Of a stretch of DNA of 64,000 bases, positions 1-8,730 are shown in pieces (the stretch's first letter is position 1; the number at the start of each line of letters is the position of its first letter). The notes beneath the pieces were generated by a model, which saw only the letters and a program-made list of their open reading frames with translations, did no database searches and was not told the DNA's origin. This DNA comes from Bacteroides luhongzhouii. GTDB lineage: Bacteria; Bacteroidota; Bacteroidia; Bacteroidales; Bacteroidaceae. The position numbers were made by a program, and so were the translations under genes. The stretch covers positions 2,914,001 to 2,978,000 of the forward strand of contig NZ_CP059973.1 of assembly GCF_009193295.2 (NCBI RefSeq), written 5' to 3'.

Positions 1-420
1 GAACGCGGTGATCTTCTTGCACGCGCTTCGCTGAAGGGTATTGAGCTGCTGAATCAGAATAAGAACGGTTTCTTCATGATGATTGAAGGTTCGCAGTTGG
101 ACGATTACGGTCACTTTAACGACCTTGATTTGCTGATGCAGGAAACGCACGACTTCGACCGTACCATCGGCGCTATCTATAAATGGGCTGCTGAGGATGG
201 AGAGACGTTGGTGGTAGTTACTGCCGACCACGAAACCGGTGGACTTACGCTGGTGGACGGTGACTTACAGGAAGGTAAGATTGTATGTAAATTTTCTACG
301 GGCGGTCACAGTGGCGTGATGGTTCCGGTCTATGCTTTTGGCCCCGGAGCTGAAGAGTTCACCGGTATTTATGAGAATACTGCGGTTTGCGAAAAGATAA
401 AGAAGTTGCTAGGTCTATAA
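1..420 (+). CDS. alkaline phosphatase, C-terminal part (5' end outside window)
   Basis: The reading frame is open from base 1, so the start lies left of the window; only the last 139 residues are seen. The motifs TADHETGG and STGGHSG are typical of the metal-binding C-terminal half of classical alkaline phosphatases, and the segment MIEGSQLDDYGH fits the conserved stretch carrying metal-ligand residues. The family hydrolyses phosphomonoesters in the periplasm and uses two zinc ions and one magnesium ion. It is followed 21 bases later by a same-strand glycosidase gene, so it is probably part of the same transcript as the sugar hydrolases to its right. This suggests dephosphorylation of a sugar or glycan, but the substrate is inferred only from the neighbours. 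Confidence 0.9.
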   Translation, partial: ERGDLLARASLKGIELLNQNKNGFFMMIEGSQLDDYGHFNDLDLLMQETHDFDRTIGAIYKWAAEDGETLVVVTADHETGGLTLVDGDLQEGKIVCKFSTGGHSGVMVPVYAFGPGAEEFTGIYENTAVCEKIKKLLGL

Positions 421-441
421 ATCCATAAACAATTATTTCCC

Positions 442-2046
442 ATGCTGAAACACATTTTATTTGCATGTTTGCTTTCTTGCCCCGCAATGCTTGTACTGAA
501 TGCACAAAGCTGTGGTAATGATGACAAATATCATTTGCCTTATAAAAACACCTATGTTAAAGAACCGTTAGTCACCGAGAATGAGTATCGTGTGGCGAAA
601 CCTGAAACGATCGAGCCGAAGAGTTTTGAAGAAGCCCGGCAAATTCTTCCCAACCCCATCTGGACCGGGCATGAAAAGGAACTTGAAATGTATTGGAGGG
701 CATGGGAAATAGCTATCGGCAATATTCGTGCTCCTCAAGAGGGTTCAGGATTTGTTTCAAGTTATCTCGATACGGCCTACAACGGCAACATATTTATGTG
801 GGATTCTTCTTTCATTCTGATGTTTGCCCGTTATGGTACACGCTTCTTTCCTTTCCAACGTACGTTGGATAATTTCTATGCCAAGCAGCATCCTGACGGG
901 TTTATCTGCCGTGAGATAAAAGCAGATGGGGCCGACTGCTTCGAGCGCTATGATCCCGTAAGCACCGGACCGAATCTGATTCCCTGGTGCGAAATGGTTT
1001 ACTATCATCAATTTGGTGATACGGAACGCCTGCACAAAATATTCCCGGTGCTTTGTGGTTATTACAAATGGCTGAAACTAAACCGTACCTGGCGTAACGG
1101 AACCTATTGGTCGAGCGGATGGGGAACCGGTATGGACAATATGCCTCGCGTACCTGCAGGTTATAATCCGATCTACAGCCACGGACATATGATTTGGCTG
1201 GATACTAACCTACAACAACTGTTTACAGCCAATCTGCTGCTTGAAATGGGATTTTATCTGGAGCGCTGGCAAGAAATAGAAGACTTTGAAAGCGAAGCTC
1301 AGATGTTGGGTAAGTATATCCATGACAATCTTTGGGATGAAGAGTCCGGATTCCTTTATGACCAGTACGCTGACGGTACACTTTGTAAGACTAAGGGGAT
1401 AGGCGCTTACTGGGCTCTTTTCACTGATGTGCTCGACACTACCCAATTGGACCGTTTGGTGAAAGAACTGGATAATCCGGTTACATTCAAACGTAAATAC
1501 CGGATCCCATCTCTATCTGCCGACAACCCTAAGTATAAGGAAAACGGGCGCTACTGGCAGGGAGGAATATGGCCGGGCACTAACTATATGGTGATGCAGG
1601 GACTCGTAAAGAAGGGCTATCGCAAACTGGCGAGAGAAATTTCTCTTAACCACTATGCTCAGGTGTTGGAAGTGTTTAAAAAGACAGGAACCTTTTGGGA
1701 GTACTATGCTCCCGAAAGTGCTGAACCGGGATTTATGGCAAGGAAGGAATTTGTAGGCTGGGCCGGCTTGCCGCCTATTGCCGAACTGATAGAGTTTATC
1801 ATAGGTATTCAGGGAGACTATACTATGCAACAGATTGTCTGGGATATGAATTTGACAGAGGTTAATGGGATTGAAAGATATCCTTTCGGTCCTGAGGGAA
1901 TGATCAGCATGAAGGCGGAAACACGCCGTTCAGTAAACGATGAACCTCGCATTACAGTAGATGCTAATATCGGCTTCGAGCTGCTTGTACTCTATGGTGG
2001 AAAAGAAAAAAAGATTCAGGTTACCCCTGGTAAGCATACCTATTAA
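442..2046 (+). CDS. secreted GH63/MGH1-like six-hairpin glycosidase
   Basis: This is a 534-residue protein with an N-terminal signal peptide (hydrophobic stretch to about residue 20, ending near LNAQSCG, which could also be a lipobox-like site). The body resembles the (alpha/alpha)6-barrel glycosidases of the GH63, trehalase and mannosylglycerate-hydrolase type. Supporting motifs are MWDSSFI near residue 120, WSSGWGTGMDNMPR near 222-235 and YWQGGIWPGTNYM near 371. Such enzymes cleave alpha-linked glucose or mannose units by inversion. It lies between a phosphatase and a GH125 mannosidase on the same strand, with only 15 bases to the next ATG, so it is probably co-transcribed and acts on the same glycan. 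Exact bond specificity cannot be read from the sequence. Confidence 0.85.
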   Translation: MLKHILFACLLSCPAMLVLNAQSCGNDDKYHLPYKNTYVKEPLVTENEYRVAKPETIEPKSFEEARQILPNPIWTGHEKELEMYWRAWEIAIGNIRAPQEGSGFVSSYLDTAYNGNIFMWDSSFILMFARYGTRFFPFQRTLDNFYAKQHPDGFICREIKADGADCFERYDPVSTGPNLIPWCEMVYYHQFGDTERLHKIFPVLCGYYKWLKLNRTWRNGTYWSSGWGTGMDNMPRVPAGYNPIYSHGHMIWLDTNLQQLFTANLLLEMGFYLERWQEIEDFESEAQMLGKYIHDNLWDEESGFLYDQYADGTLCKTKGIGAYWALFTDVLDTTQLDRLVKELDNPVTFKRKYRIPSLSADNPKYKENGRYWQGGIWPGTNYMVMQGLVKKGYRKLAREISLNHYAQVLEVFKKTGTFWEYYAPESAEPGFMARKEFVGWAGLPPIAELIEFIIGIQGDYTMQQIVWDMNLTEVNGIERYPFGPEGMISMKAETRRSVNDEPRITVDANIGFELLVLYGGKEKKIQVTPGKHTY

Positions 2047-2061
2047 CAATTGATATTGATC

Positions 2062-3513
2062 ATGAAAAAGAAGATGTCACGACGACAATTCCTGAAGACT
2101 GGGGGGCTTGCTTTAACTGCTATGTCTATGAGGCCCTCTTTTATGTTTTCCACGTCTTCAATCCCGAATTTGAAATATGCATCCTTGCGTCCTTCTAAAG
2201 AGAAGAGGAATTTTGTTTCCAAAGCTGTAGAAGCAACCATTGAAGAAGTAAAACAAAAGATTAAGGACGAAAAGTTGCGCTGGATGTTCGAGAATTGTTT
2301 TCCTAACACACTCGACACTACCGTCAGGTATCAGATAAAAGAGGGACGCCCCGATACTTTTGTCATAACAGGTGATATTGATGCTATGTGGTTACGTGAC
2401 TCTTCTGCGCAAGTATGGCCCTATCTGCCATTGATGAAAGAGGATAGCGGCCTTCAACTTATGGTGTCAGGACTTATTAACCGTCAGGCGAAATGTATTT
2501 TGACAGATCCTTATGCTAATGCTTTTAATGACGGTCCCTTGGGCAGCTATTGGGAGACAGACCATACACAGCACATGGTGAAAGAACTGCATGAACGCAA
2601 GTGGGAAGTAGACTCTCTTTGTTATCCCATCCGGCTGGCCTACTACTATTGGCAACTGACGGGCGATGTTTCGGTGTTTGATACGAACTGGCACGAAGCT
2701 ATGAAACTGGTGGTGCAAACCTTTAAAGAACAGCAACGCAAACAAGGCTTGGGACCCTATAGCTTTATGCGTGATTGTGACCGCCCCACTGATTCGCAGA
2801 TAAATAATGGCTGGGGAGCGCCGGTCAAGCCCGTCGGTCTCATCGTATCTTCTTTCCGTCCTTCGGATGACGCTACCCAATACGGTTTTCTGATACCATC
2901 CAATATGTTTGCGGTTGTATCGTTGAGGCAGTTGGCGGCGATAGAACGTAAGGTATATAAGAAGGACGCTTTTAGCGAAGAATGTGCTGTGTTGGCCGAT
3001 GAAGTGGATGCTGCCATTCGTAAGTACGGAACTTTTAACCATCCCATCTGTGGACGGATTTATGCCTTTGAAGTCGATGGATTCGGCAATGCGCTTTGTA
3101 TGGACGATGCTAATATCCCCAGCCTTCTGGCTGCTCCCTATCTCGGTTACTGCTCTATTAAAGATGCTGTTTATCAGAATACTCGCAAAATGATTTGGAG
3201 CGACAACAATCCCTACTTTTTCAAGGGTAAAGCCGGCGAAGGAGTGGGAGGGCCCCACGTAGGGTTGAACTATATCTGGCCGATGAGTATCATTATGAAG
3301 GCTTTCACTACGGACAACCGCGAGGAAATCATTGCTTGCCTGAAGCAGCTTCGTGATACGGACGGAGGAACAGGCTTTATGCATGAGTCTTTTCATGCAG
3401 AGAATGCTTCAGATTTCACCCGTTCTTGGTTTGCATGGGTGAATACCCTGTTCGGAGAGCTTGTTCTTCAAACCGTCCGTGAATATCCTGACATCTTATC
3501 CCAAACATTATGA
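2062..3513 (+). CDS. GH125 exo-alpha-1,6-mannosidase, with a twin-arginine-like signal
   Basis: The ATG at 2062 gives a 483-residue protein beginning with a short Lys-rich segment and SRRQFLKTGG, which looks like a twin-arginine export signal followed by a hydrophobic stretch. The TTG at 2050 in the same frame is less likely as a start. Family signatures are DAMWLRDSSAQVWPY near residue 107, RDCDRPTDS near 236, GPHVGLNYIWPMSI near 397 and HAENASDFTRSWFAW near 445. This pattern is characteristic of GH125, the metal-independent exo-alpha-1,6-mannosidases that trim mannan and N-glycan cores. Its stop overlaps the ATG of the next gene (ATGA), which indicates translational coupling with the GH20 enzyme. 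Assignment to GH125 is strong; the natural substrate is inferred. Confidence 0.93.
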   Translation: MKKKMSRRQFLKTGGLALTAMSMRPSFMFSTSSIPNLKYASLRPSKEKRNFVSKAVEATIEEVKQKIKDEKLRWMFENCFPNTLDTTVRYQIKEGRPDTFVITGDIDAMWLRDSSAQVWPYLPLMKEDSGLQLMVSGLINRQAKCILTDPYANAFNDGPLGSYWETDHTQHMVKELHERKWEVDSLCYPIRLAYYYWQLTGDVSVFDTNWHEAMKLVVQTFKEQQRKQGLGPYSFMRDCDRPTDSQINNGWGAPVKPVGLIVSSFRPSDDATQYGFLIPSNMFAVVSLRQLAAIERKVYKKDAFSEECAVLADEVDAAIRKYGTFNHPICGRIYAFEVDGFGNALCMDDANIPSLLAAPYLGYCSIKDAVYQNTRKMIWSDNNPYFFKGKAGEGVGGPHVGLNYIWPMSIIMKAFTTDNREEIIACLKQLRDTDGGTGFMHESFHAENASDFTRSWFAWVNTLFGELVLQTVREYPDILSQTL

Positions 3514-5834
3514 AAAAAATATATTGGATAATTGCCGTATTGCTGACGCTCATTTCTTGTGGAGAGAAGCAGCATGCTTCCATGCAGGATAATGGTATCA
3601 TTCCTATGCCCAATAAAATGGTAATGGGACAAGGGACATATACTCTGCAGGGTGAAACGAGTATAGCCCTTTCGGAGGATGAACCCTCACAGAAAGTCTT
3701 TCGCTACTTGGCGGATGCATTGAAGAACACCACTGTCACACTGAAACGTGTGCCTCAAACGGAGCCGGCGGATATTTGTTTTCTGACAGATCATTCTTTG
3801 GCAGATGAGGCTTACACGTTGAATGTATCTTCCGGCGGCATAAGGATTAGTTCTGATGAAACGGCAGCCGGGCTGTTTTATGCTCTCCAGTCCTTATTGC
3901 AGCTTATGCCGGTAGAGATTTATAATGCCGGTAGAAAGTATGCCGGCAAGATAGAGATACCCGCAGTCAGCATTACGGATGCTCCCCGTTTCCCTCATCG
4001 TGGAGCCATGATGGATGTAGGTCGTAATTTCTTGCCTAAAGAAGAAGTGCTGAAGTTTCTCGACCAGATGGCCAGGTATAAACAGAATAAGTTTCATTTT
4101 CATCTGACAGATGACCAAGGTTGGAGGATCGAGATTAAGAAATACCCGAAGCTTATAGAAACAGGTTCTCATCGCGACCGGACTCAGGTAGGGCATTGCG
4201 ATTATTATTATCCGCGGCGTTTCGACGGAAAAGAACAAAGAGGATTCTATACTCAAGAAGATATAAAAGAAATCGTGAAATATGCCTCCGACCGTTTTAT
4301 TACTGTTATTCCTGAAATTGAAATGCCGGGACATTCTTCCGCAGCATTGGCAGCTTATCCGGAACTCTCCTGCGGATTGGGTAAGACGTATGTCGTACGC
4401 GATTACTTTGATGTTTTTGATGAAGTCTATTGCCCGAAAGAAAATACGTTCACTTTTCTGGAGGATGTGTTGACAGAGGTTATGCAATTGTTTCCCAGTC
4501 ATTACATTCATATCGGTGGAGACGAATGTCCGAAGAAAGCATGGAAGAAATGTGACCATTGTCAGGCATTGATGAGGCGCGAGGGGTTGAAAGATGAAGA
4601 GGCTTTACAGAGTTGGTTCATACATCGGATGGAGCAGTTTGTCAATAGTAAGGGGCGTGATATAATCGGCTGGGATGAGATTCTGGAAGGAGGGCTTGCC
4701 CCCAATGCCACAGTGATGTCATGGCGTGGAGAAGAAGGGGGCATTGAAGCTGCCCGTCAAAAACACAAGGTTATTATGACGCCCGGAGATAGATGTTATT
4801 TTGACCATTATCAGGAAAGTCCGGAGTTTGCGCCGTTGGCTATCGGTGGTTTTCTTCCTTTGGACAGTGTTTATGTTTACAATCCGGTTCCTGCCGCATT
4901 GACTCCCGAAGAGCAGGCTTATGTCATAGGTACACAAGCTAATATCTGGGGTGAGTATATCCAGACTCCGGAATATTTCGAATACATGGCTTTTCCCCGT
5001 TTGCTGGCAATGTCCGAGGTGCAATGGACGCAACCGGAAAGTAAGAATTTAGCTTCATTTGTCCGCAGGTTGGACAAAGAGTTCAAGCGATTGGAATATT
5101 GTGGAGTAAATGCTTGCCGTAACTTTTATGAAGTGAATTTTACAGGGGCATGGAATGAGTCGCGTCAAACTTATGAAGTGACCATGAAAACATTCTGTCC
5201 CAATACGGAAATATATTATATAGTGAATGATTCTGTATTATCTATCTCCTCTGGCAGCTTCTACACGGAGCCTGTCGGATTATCGGAAGATGCGACCGTC
5301 TATGCAGCAGTGTATAAGGATGGGAGACTGTTGGGAAAAGTCGTCCATAAATCTTTTGCCGTGAATAAGGCAACCGGTAGTTCCTATAAATGTCAACCGC
5401 TTCCGTCGGCAGAGAAAGTAGATGGGGGTATCGGTTTGACGGATGGAATTCGCGGTTATGCACGCGATTTGCGTCGTTGGGTTATTTTCAGTAGAGATAC
5501 AGTTCGGGTTGAAATCGACCTTGGTGAATTGAAGTCTGTAAGTAAAGTAGCTCTCACTTCTCTGTGGCGTCCCTATGATATGCTTTGGCCGGTAAGCGAA
5601 CTGCATATTTCCGCCTCTGCGGACAATGAGACACTTACTCCTGTGAATAGTGGGAAGTTCGCTTATGATTTTACACCTACCGAAGGAACTTGTTTCCCGG
5701 TGTCACTCACGTTCCCTGAAACAACTGCAAGATATATATGTCTGGAATTTGTGTACGGCGGTTTATGTCCGAAAGGGTATTATCATGAAGGACAGCCAAG
5801 CAGATTGGCTATTGATGAAGTCGAATTATATTGA
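3510..5834 (+). CDS. GH20 beta-N-acetylhexosaminidase lipoprotein
   Basis: This is a 774-residue protein starting with a lipoprotein signal (hydrophobic helix ending LTLISCGEK, with the acceptor cysteine near residue 17). A GH20b-type N-terminal domain is followed by a TIM-barrel with HFHLTDDQGWR near residues 196-206 and the catalytic pair Asp-Glu inside HIGGDECPK near 333-341. The C-terminal 200 residues look like chitobiase C-terminal and F5/8-type carbohydrate-binding modules. Members remove terminal beta-linked GlcNAc or GalNAc by substrate-assisted catalysis. The gene overlaps the GH125 stop by four bases, so the two enzymes are made together. A mannosidase plus a hexosaminidase fits N-glycan breakdown at the cell surface or in the periplasm. 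Confidence 0.95.
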   Translation: MKKIYWIIAVLLTLISCGEKQHASMQDNGIIPMPNKMVMGQGTYTLQGETSIALSEDEPSQKVFRYLADALKNTTVTLKRVPQTEPADICFLTDHSLADEAYTLNVSSGGIRISSDETAAGLFYALQSLLQLMPVEIYNAGRKYAGKIEIPAVSITDAPRFPHRGAMMDVGRNFLPKEEVLKFLDQMARYKQNKFHFHLTDDQGWRIEIKKYPKLIETGSHRDRTQVGHCDYYYPRRFDGKEQRGFYTQEDIKEIVKYASDRFITVIPEIEMPGHSSAALAAYPELSCGLGKTYVVRDYFDVFDEVYCPKENTFTFLEDVLTEVMQLFPSHYIHIGGDECPKKAWKKCDHCQALMRREGLKDEEALQSWFIHRMEQFVNSKGRDIIGWDEILEGGLAPNATVMSWRGEEGGIEAARQKHKVIMTPGDRCYFDHYQESPEFAPLAIGGFLPLDSVYVYNPVPAALTPEEQAYVIGTQANIWGEYIQTPEYFEYMAFPRLLAMSEVQWTQPESKNLASFVRRLDKEFKRLEYCGVNACRNFYEVNFTGAWNESRQTYEVTMKTFCPNTEIYYIVNDSVLSISSGSFYTEPVGLSEDATVYAAVYKDGRLLGKVVHKSFAVNKATGSSYKCQPLPSAEKVDGGIGLTDGIRGYARDLRRWVIFSRDTVRVEIDLGELKSVSKVALTSLWRPYDMLWPVSELHISASADNETLTPVNSGKFAYDFTPTEGTCFPVSLTFPETTARYICLEFVYGGLCPKGYYHEGQPSRLAIDEVELY

Positions 5835-5852
5835 TCTTAAAATATGTGTATT

Positions 5853-7310
5853 ATGAAAAAGAAAATTACTTTTCTGTTTTTGTGGATGTGTACACTTCTT
5901 CCTGCTTTGCTGTCGGCTCAAGCCCCAAATCGGTTTGCTTTCAGAGATGGGAAATTTGTAATAGCTCAGTTTACGGACTTGCATTGGACACCGGAATCAC
6001 CTAAATGTGCTGAAACTGCCGCCACTATCCGTACCGTTCTGGCATCCGAGCATCCCGATCTTGCCATATTGACCGGAGATGTGGTGACTGACGGCCCTGC
6101 TCTTAAAGGCTGGACGGATGTAGTCAGTATTTTCAATGAAACCAAAACACCTTTTATCGTGACTATGGGCAATCATGATGCGGAATACATGGCACGGGAT
6201 GATATTTATGATTTTCTTTTGAAATCCCCCTATTATGTAGGAGCGAAAGGACCTGAAGATATTACGGGATGTGGCAATTGCATTATTCCGGTTTATGGTT
6301 CGGACAAGAAAGAAACGGTAGAAGCATTGCTTTACTGTATGGACTCTAATGACTATCAGCCGAACAAACTTTATGGTGCTTATGATTGGATTCACTTCAA
6401 CCAGATACAATGGTACCGTAAACAGAGTGCGGGATTTACTGCCGCGAACAGTGGAAAGCCTGTGCCTGCACTGGCATTTTTCCATATTCCACTGATTGAA
6501 TATAACGAAATCAGAGGCGATGGAAAAACTTATGGAAACGATAAGGAAGGCGGTGTTGCTGCAGCGAACATTAACTCGGGTATGTTTTCCTCGTTCCTCG
6601 ATATGAAAGACGTGATGGGAGTATTTGTGGGACATGATCACGACAACGACTTTCTGGGAATAGATAAGGGGGTTGCGCTTGGCTATGGACGAGTGACCGG
6701 TACAGATGCGTATGGTTCATTGACAAGAGGAGCCCGTATCATCGAACTGTATGAAGGTCGGTTTAAGTTTGATACATGGATAACTACGCCTGCCGGTCGT
6801 GAAGCTTCTTATTATTATCCGTCGGGGCTGAATTCGAAAGAAGAACAGACCATGGCCTATCTGCCGGAAGTGAAAGTATCTTCCGAAAAAAACGGAGTAG
6901 CATATACTTACTATGAAGGAAAGTGTAAGCGTGTTGCGGATATAGAGGCTTGTAGCAAAGTAAAAGAAGGGGTAATGAAAAACTTTTCAATCAAAGAGGC
7001 TGCTGTTGCCGACCACTTTGCTTATGATTTCCGTACCTTAGTCAGGATTCCCGAAAGAGGAGTCTATCGTTTCTATACATACTCCGACGATGGTTCTAAA
7101 CTTTATATAGACGGTAAATTGATTGTTGATAATGATGGCGGGCACAGTGCTCGCCGTGCCGAAGGGAAGGTAGCTCTTGAAAAGGGATTTCATGAGCTAC
7201 GCTTGCTGTACTTTGAAAATTATATGGGGCAGGAATTAGAAGTAGGATATTCGGGCCGTAATATTCCGGAAACTATTTTGCCGGACAATATGCTATTCCT
7301 ACCGGATTGA
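5853..7310 (+). CDS. secreted calcineurin-like metallophosphatase with C-terminal PA14-like domain
   Basis: I chose the ATG at 5853 because MKKKITFLFLW starts a normal signal peptide ending at LLSAQA; the upstream ATG at 5844 adds only three residues. Metal-ligand motifs of the calcineurin-like phosphoesterase fold appear in order: FTDLHW near residue 40, TGDVV near 74, GNHD near 106 and VGHDHDND near 259. Residues 360-480 look like a PA14 or lectin-type domain (YRFYTYSDDGSKLYIDGK), which often binds carbohydrate. It follows the GH20 gene by 18 bases in the same direction. A phosphoesterase carrying a possible sugar-binding domain beside mannosidases suggests removal of phosphate from a glycan. 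The 3' end overlaps the convergent regulator gene by 12 bases. Confidence 0.9.
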   Translation: MKKKITFLFLWMCTLLPALLSAQAPNRFAFRDGKFVIAQFTDLHWTPESPKCAETAATIRTVLASEHPDLAILTGDVVTDGPALKGWTDVVSIFNETKTPFIVTMGNHDAEYMARDDIYDFLLKSPYYVGAKGPEDITGCGNCIIPVYGSDKKETVEALLYCMDSNDYQPNKLYGAYDWIHFNQIQWYRKQSAGFTAANSGKPVPALAFFHIPLIEYNEIRGDGKTYGNDKEGGVAAANINSGMFSSFLDMKDVMGVFVGHDHDNDFLGIDKGVALGYGRVTGTDAYGSLTRGARIIELYEGRFKFDTWITTPAGREASYYYPSGLNSKEEQTMAYLPEVKVSSEKNGVAYTYYEGKCKRVADIEACSKVKEGVMKNFSIKEAAVADHFAYDFRTLVRIPERGVYRFYTYSDDGSKLYIDGKLIVDNDGGHSARRAEGKVALEKGFHELRLLYFENYMGQELEVGYSGRNIPETILPDNMLFLPD

Positions 7311-8486
7311 TTCACCTATAATACAGTTCATCAACCGATGTTCTTTTCTGTATTCAATAGGAGATACTTTTTTCAAAGCTTTGAATTGGCGGGACAAGTT
7401 CTTGAAATTATTTATTCCGACTTGTTCCGCTACATCTGCGATAGGGGCGTCACTTGACAATAACAACTGTGCAAAACGCTCCATTCTAAGATTGAAGATG
7501 TATTTATGGATAGATTGTTTTGTAACCTGTTTGAAACGGATTTCCAATAAACGGCGTGACAGTGGGACTTGTCTGACAATGTCCGATACGGTTATTTCAG
7601 AAGCCAGATTCTGATGAATATATGTCAAAGCAGTATGAATATGTACATCGGTTGTCGAATAGAAATCTGTTGATTGCCGGTTTACAACATTCACCGGTTG
7701 TAGTACTACGTCCTGGCAGCTTCTTTCTTCATCATTTAATAAGCGGTCTATCAGTGCGGCGGCCTCAAATCCACCTCTCACAATGTTATGGTTGATGCTG
7801 GATAAAGGAGGATCAGAGAGATTGCATATAATATCGTCATTATCAACTCCTAATATGGCAATTTTGTCAGGTACTCTGATATTGTTTACCCGGCAGACTT
7901 CTGTTATGCGGTTTCCTTGATTGTCATCACAGGCCATGAGTGCTGTTGGTTTGGGCAATGATTCCAGCCACGTAAGTAAAGGAGGAGATTCAAAAAACCA
8001 CAGGTCATCCAAAGATTGCTCCTGATAGACATAGAAATTATTGCCGAAACCATGGGTGGCTATGCATTCGTAGAAACCTTCACAACGTTCTTGTGACCAT
8101 ACGGCATCCCGGTAACCATAAAATGCGAAATTCTGAAACCCCTTGCTCAAGAAGAATTCAGCTGCCATTTTTCCTGTTGCCCGGTAGTTGCCGGTGATAT
8201 TGGGAATATTGTTGAATCTTGATTTGTAGTCTTGTGCTAAAGCGATTATTCCGCTCTCGCGAAATATGTCTACATTGTCGTCATTGTCAAATCTTCCGAT
8301 GATAGCGTCTGCTTGCCAAGCTTTCGCCCATTTTAACACTCCTTTTATGCCATAGATGTTTTTATAGGAAGGTGGCATTCGGCATACGACCCATGGATCG
8401 TGACTCTTTGAGTAGGCGAGGATACCCTTCAGCAAATTATACGAAAAGGTTTCTGTGAAGTCCGTTAATAATATCAGGCGAATCAT
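7299..8486 (-). CDS. XylR-type transcriptional regulator (LacI-like sensor plus AraC DNA-binding domain)
   Basis: This is a 395-residue protein. Residues 1-270 resemble a LacI/periplasmic-binding-like ligand domain (PTALMACDDNQG and ILGVDNDDIICNLSDPPLSSI are typical of the LacI-type sensor fold). Residues 285-385 form an AraC double helix-turn-helix (ISDVAEQ-like segment IADVAEQVGINNFKNLSRQF). This architecture is that of XylR-type sugar-responsive activators. It is convergent with the glycan operon on its right-hand edge and is the natural candidate to control it, binding a mono- or oligosaccharide released by the upstream enzymes. An imperfect inverted repeat lies in its upstream region at 8552-8616. 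The ligand is not known. Confidence 0.92.
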   Translation of the reverse strand: MIRLILLTDFTETFSYNLLKGILAYSKSHDPWVVCRMPPSYKNIYGIKGVLKWAKAWQADAIIGRFDNDDNVDIFRESGIIALAQDYKSRFNNIPNITGNYRATGKMAAEFFLSKGFQNFAFYGYRDAVWSQERCEGFYECIATHGFGNNFYVYQEQSLDDLWFFESPPLLTWLESLPKPTALMACDDNQGNRITEVCRVNNIRVPDKIAILGVDNDDIICNLSDPPLSSINHNIVRGGFEAAALIDRLLNDEERSCQDVVLQPVNVVNRQSTDFYSTTDVHIHTALTYIHQNLASEITVSDIVRQVPLSRRLLEIRFKQVTKQSIHKYIFNLRMERFAQLLLSSDAPIADVAEQVGINNFKNLSRQFKALKKVSPIEYRKEHRLMNCIIGESIR

Positions 8487-8551
8487 GTTTGTCGGTTATA
8501 TAAAAATGTTTATTTCTGATTACACAAATATAAGATTTCTATTTTTATATT

Positions 8552-8616
8552 CCTAACGAATGTCTGATATTCTATAATCTGCTGATAGAATAAATCATCT
8601 ATTAATATTTGTTAGG
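8552..8616. promoter_or_regulatory. imperfect inverted repeat between xylR-type gene and DUF5686 gene
   Basis: The 244 bases between the divergent genes are AT-rich. CCTAACGAAT at 8552-8561 pairs with ATTTGTTAGG at 8607-8616 with one mismatch, and an inner pair (ATTCTAT / ATAGAAT) lies between them. The symmetry could be an operator for the dimeric XylR-type regulator or a hairpin in one of the leaders. No function is proven. Confidence 0.3.
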
Positions 8617-8692
8617 AAAGCGAATTCCTTCGTTTCCCACATCCTGTGTGACGGTTTTCTTCTGATAACTCTTTTTTAGTGTCTAACTTTTC

Positions 8693-8721
8693 TTGCTTTT
8701 CGATATTCTTTTTTATATTTG
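8693..8721 (+). promoter_or_regulatory. Bacteroides-type promoter of the DUF5686 gene
   Basis: TTG at 8693-8695 and TATATTTG at 8714-8721 (18 bases apart) fit the Bacteroides -33/-7 consensus. The ATG lies only nine bases after the -7 element, so the mRNA would have almost no leader. Confidence 0.6.
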
Positions 8722-8730
8722 CCTACGTTA

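Noticed and set aside
2467..3396. 309-residue minus-strand frame inside the GH125 gene
   Set aside because: It is an antisense shadow of a clear GH125 gene, with no domain or start signal of its own.
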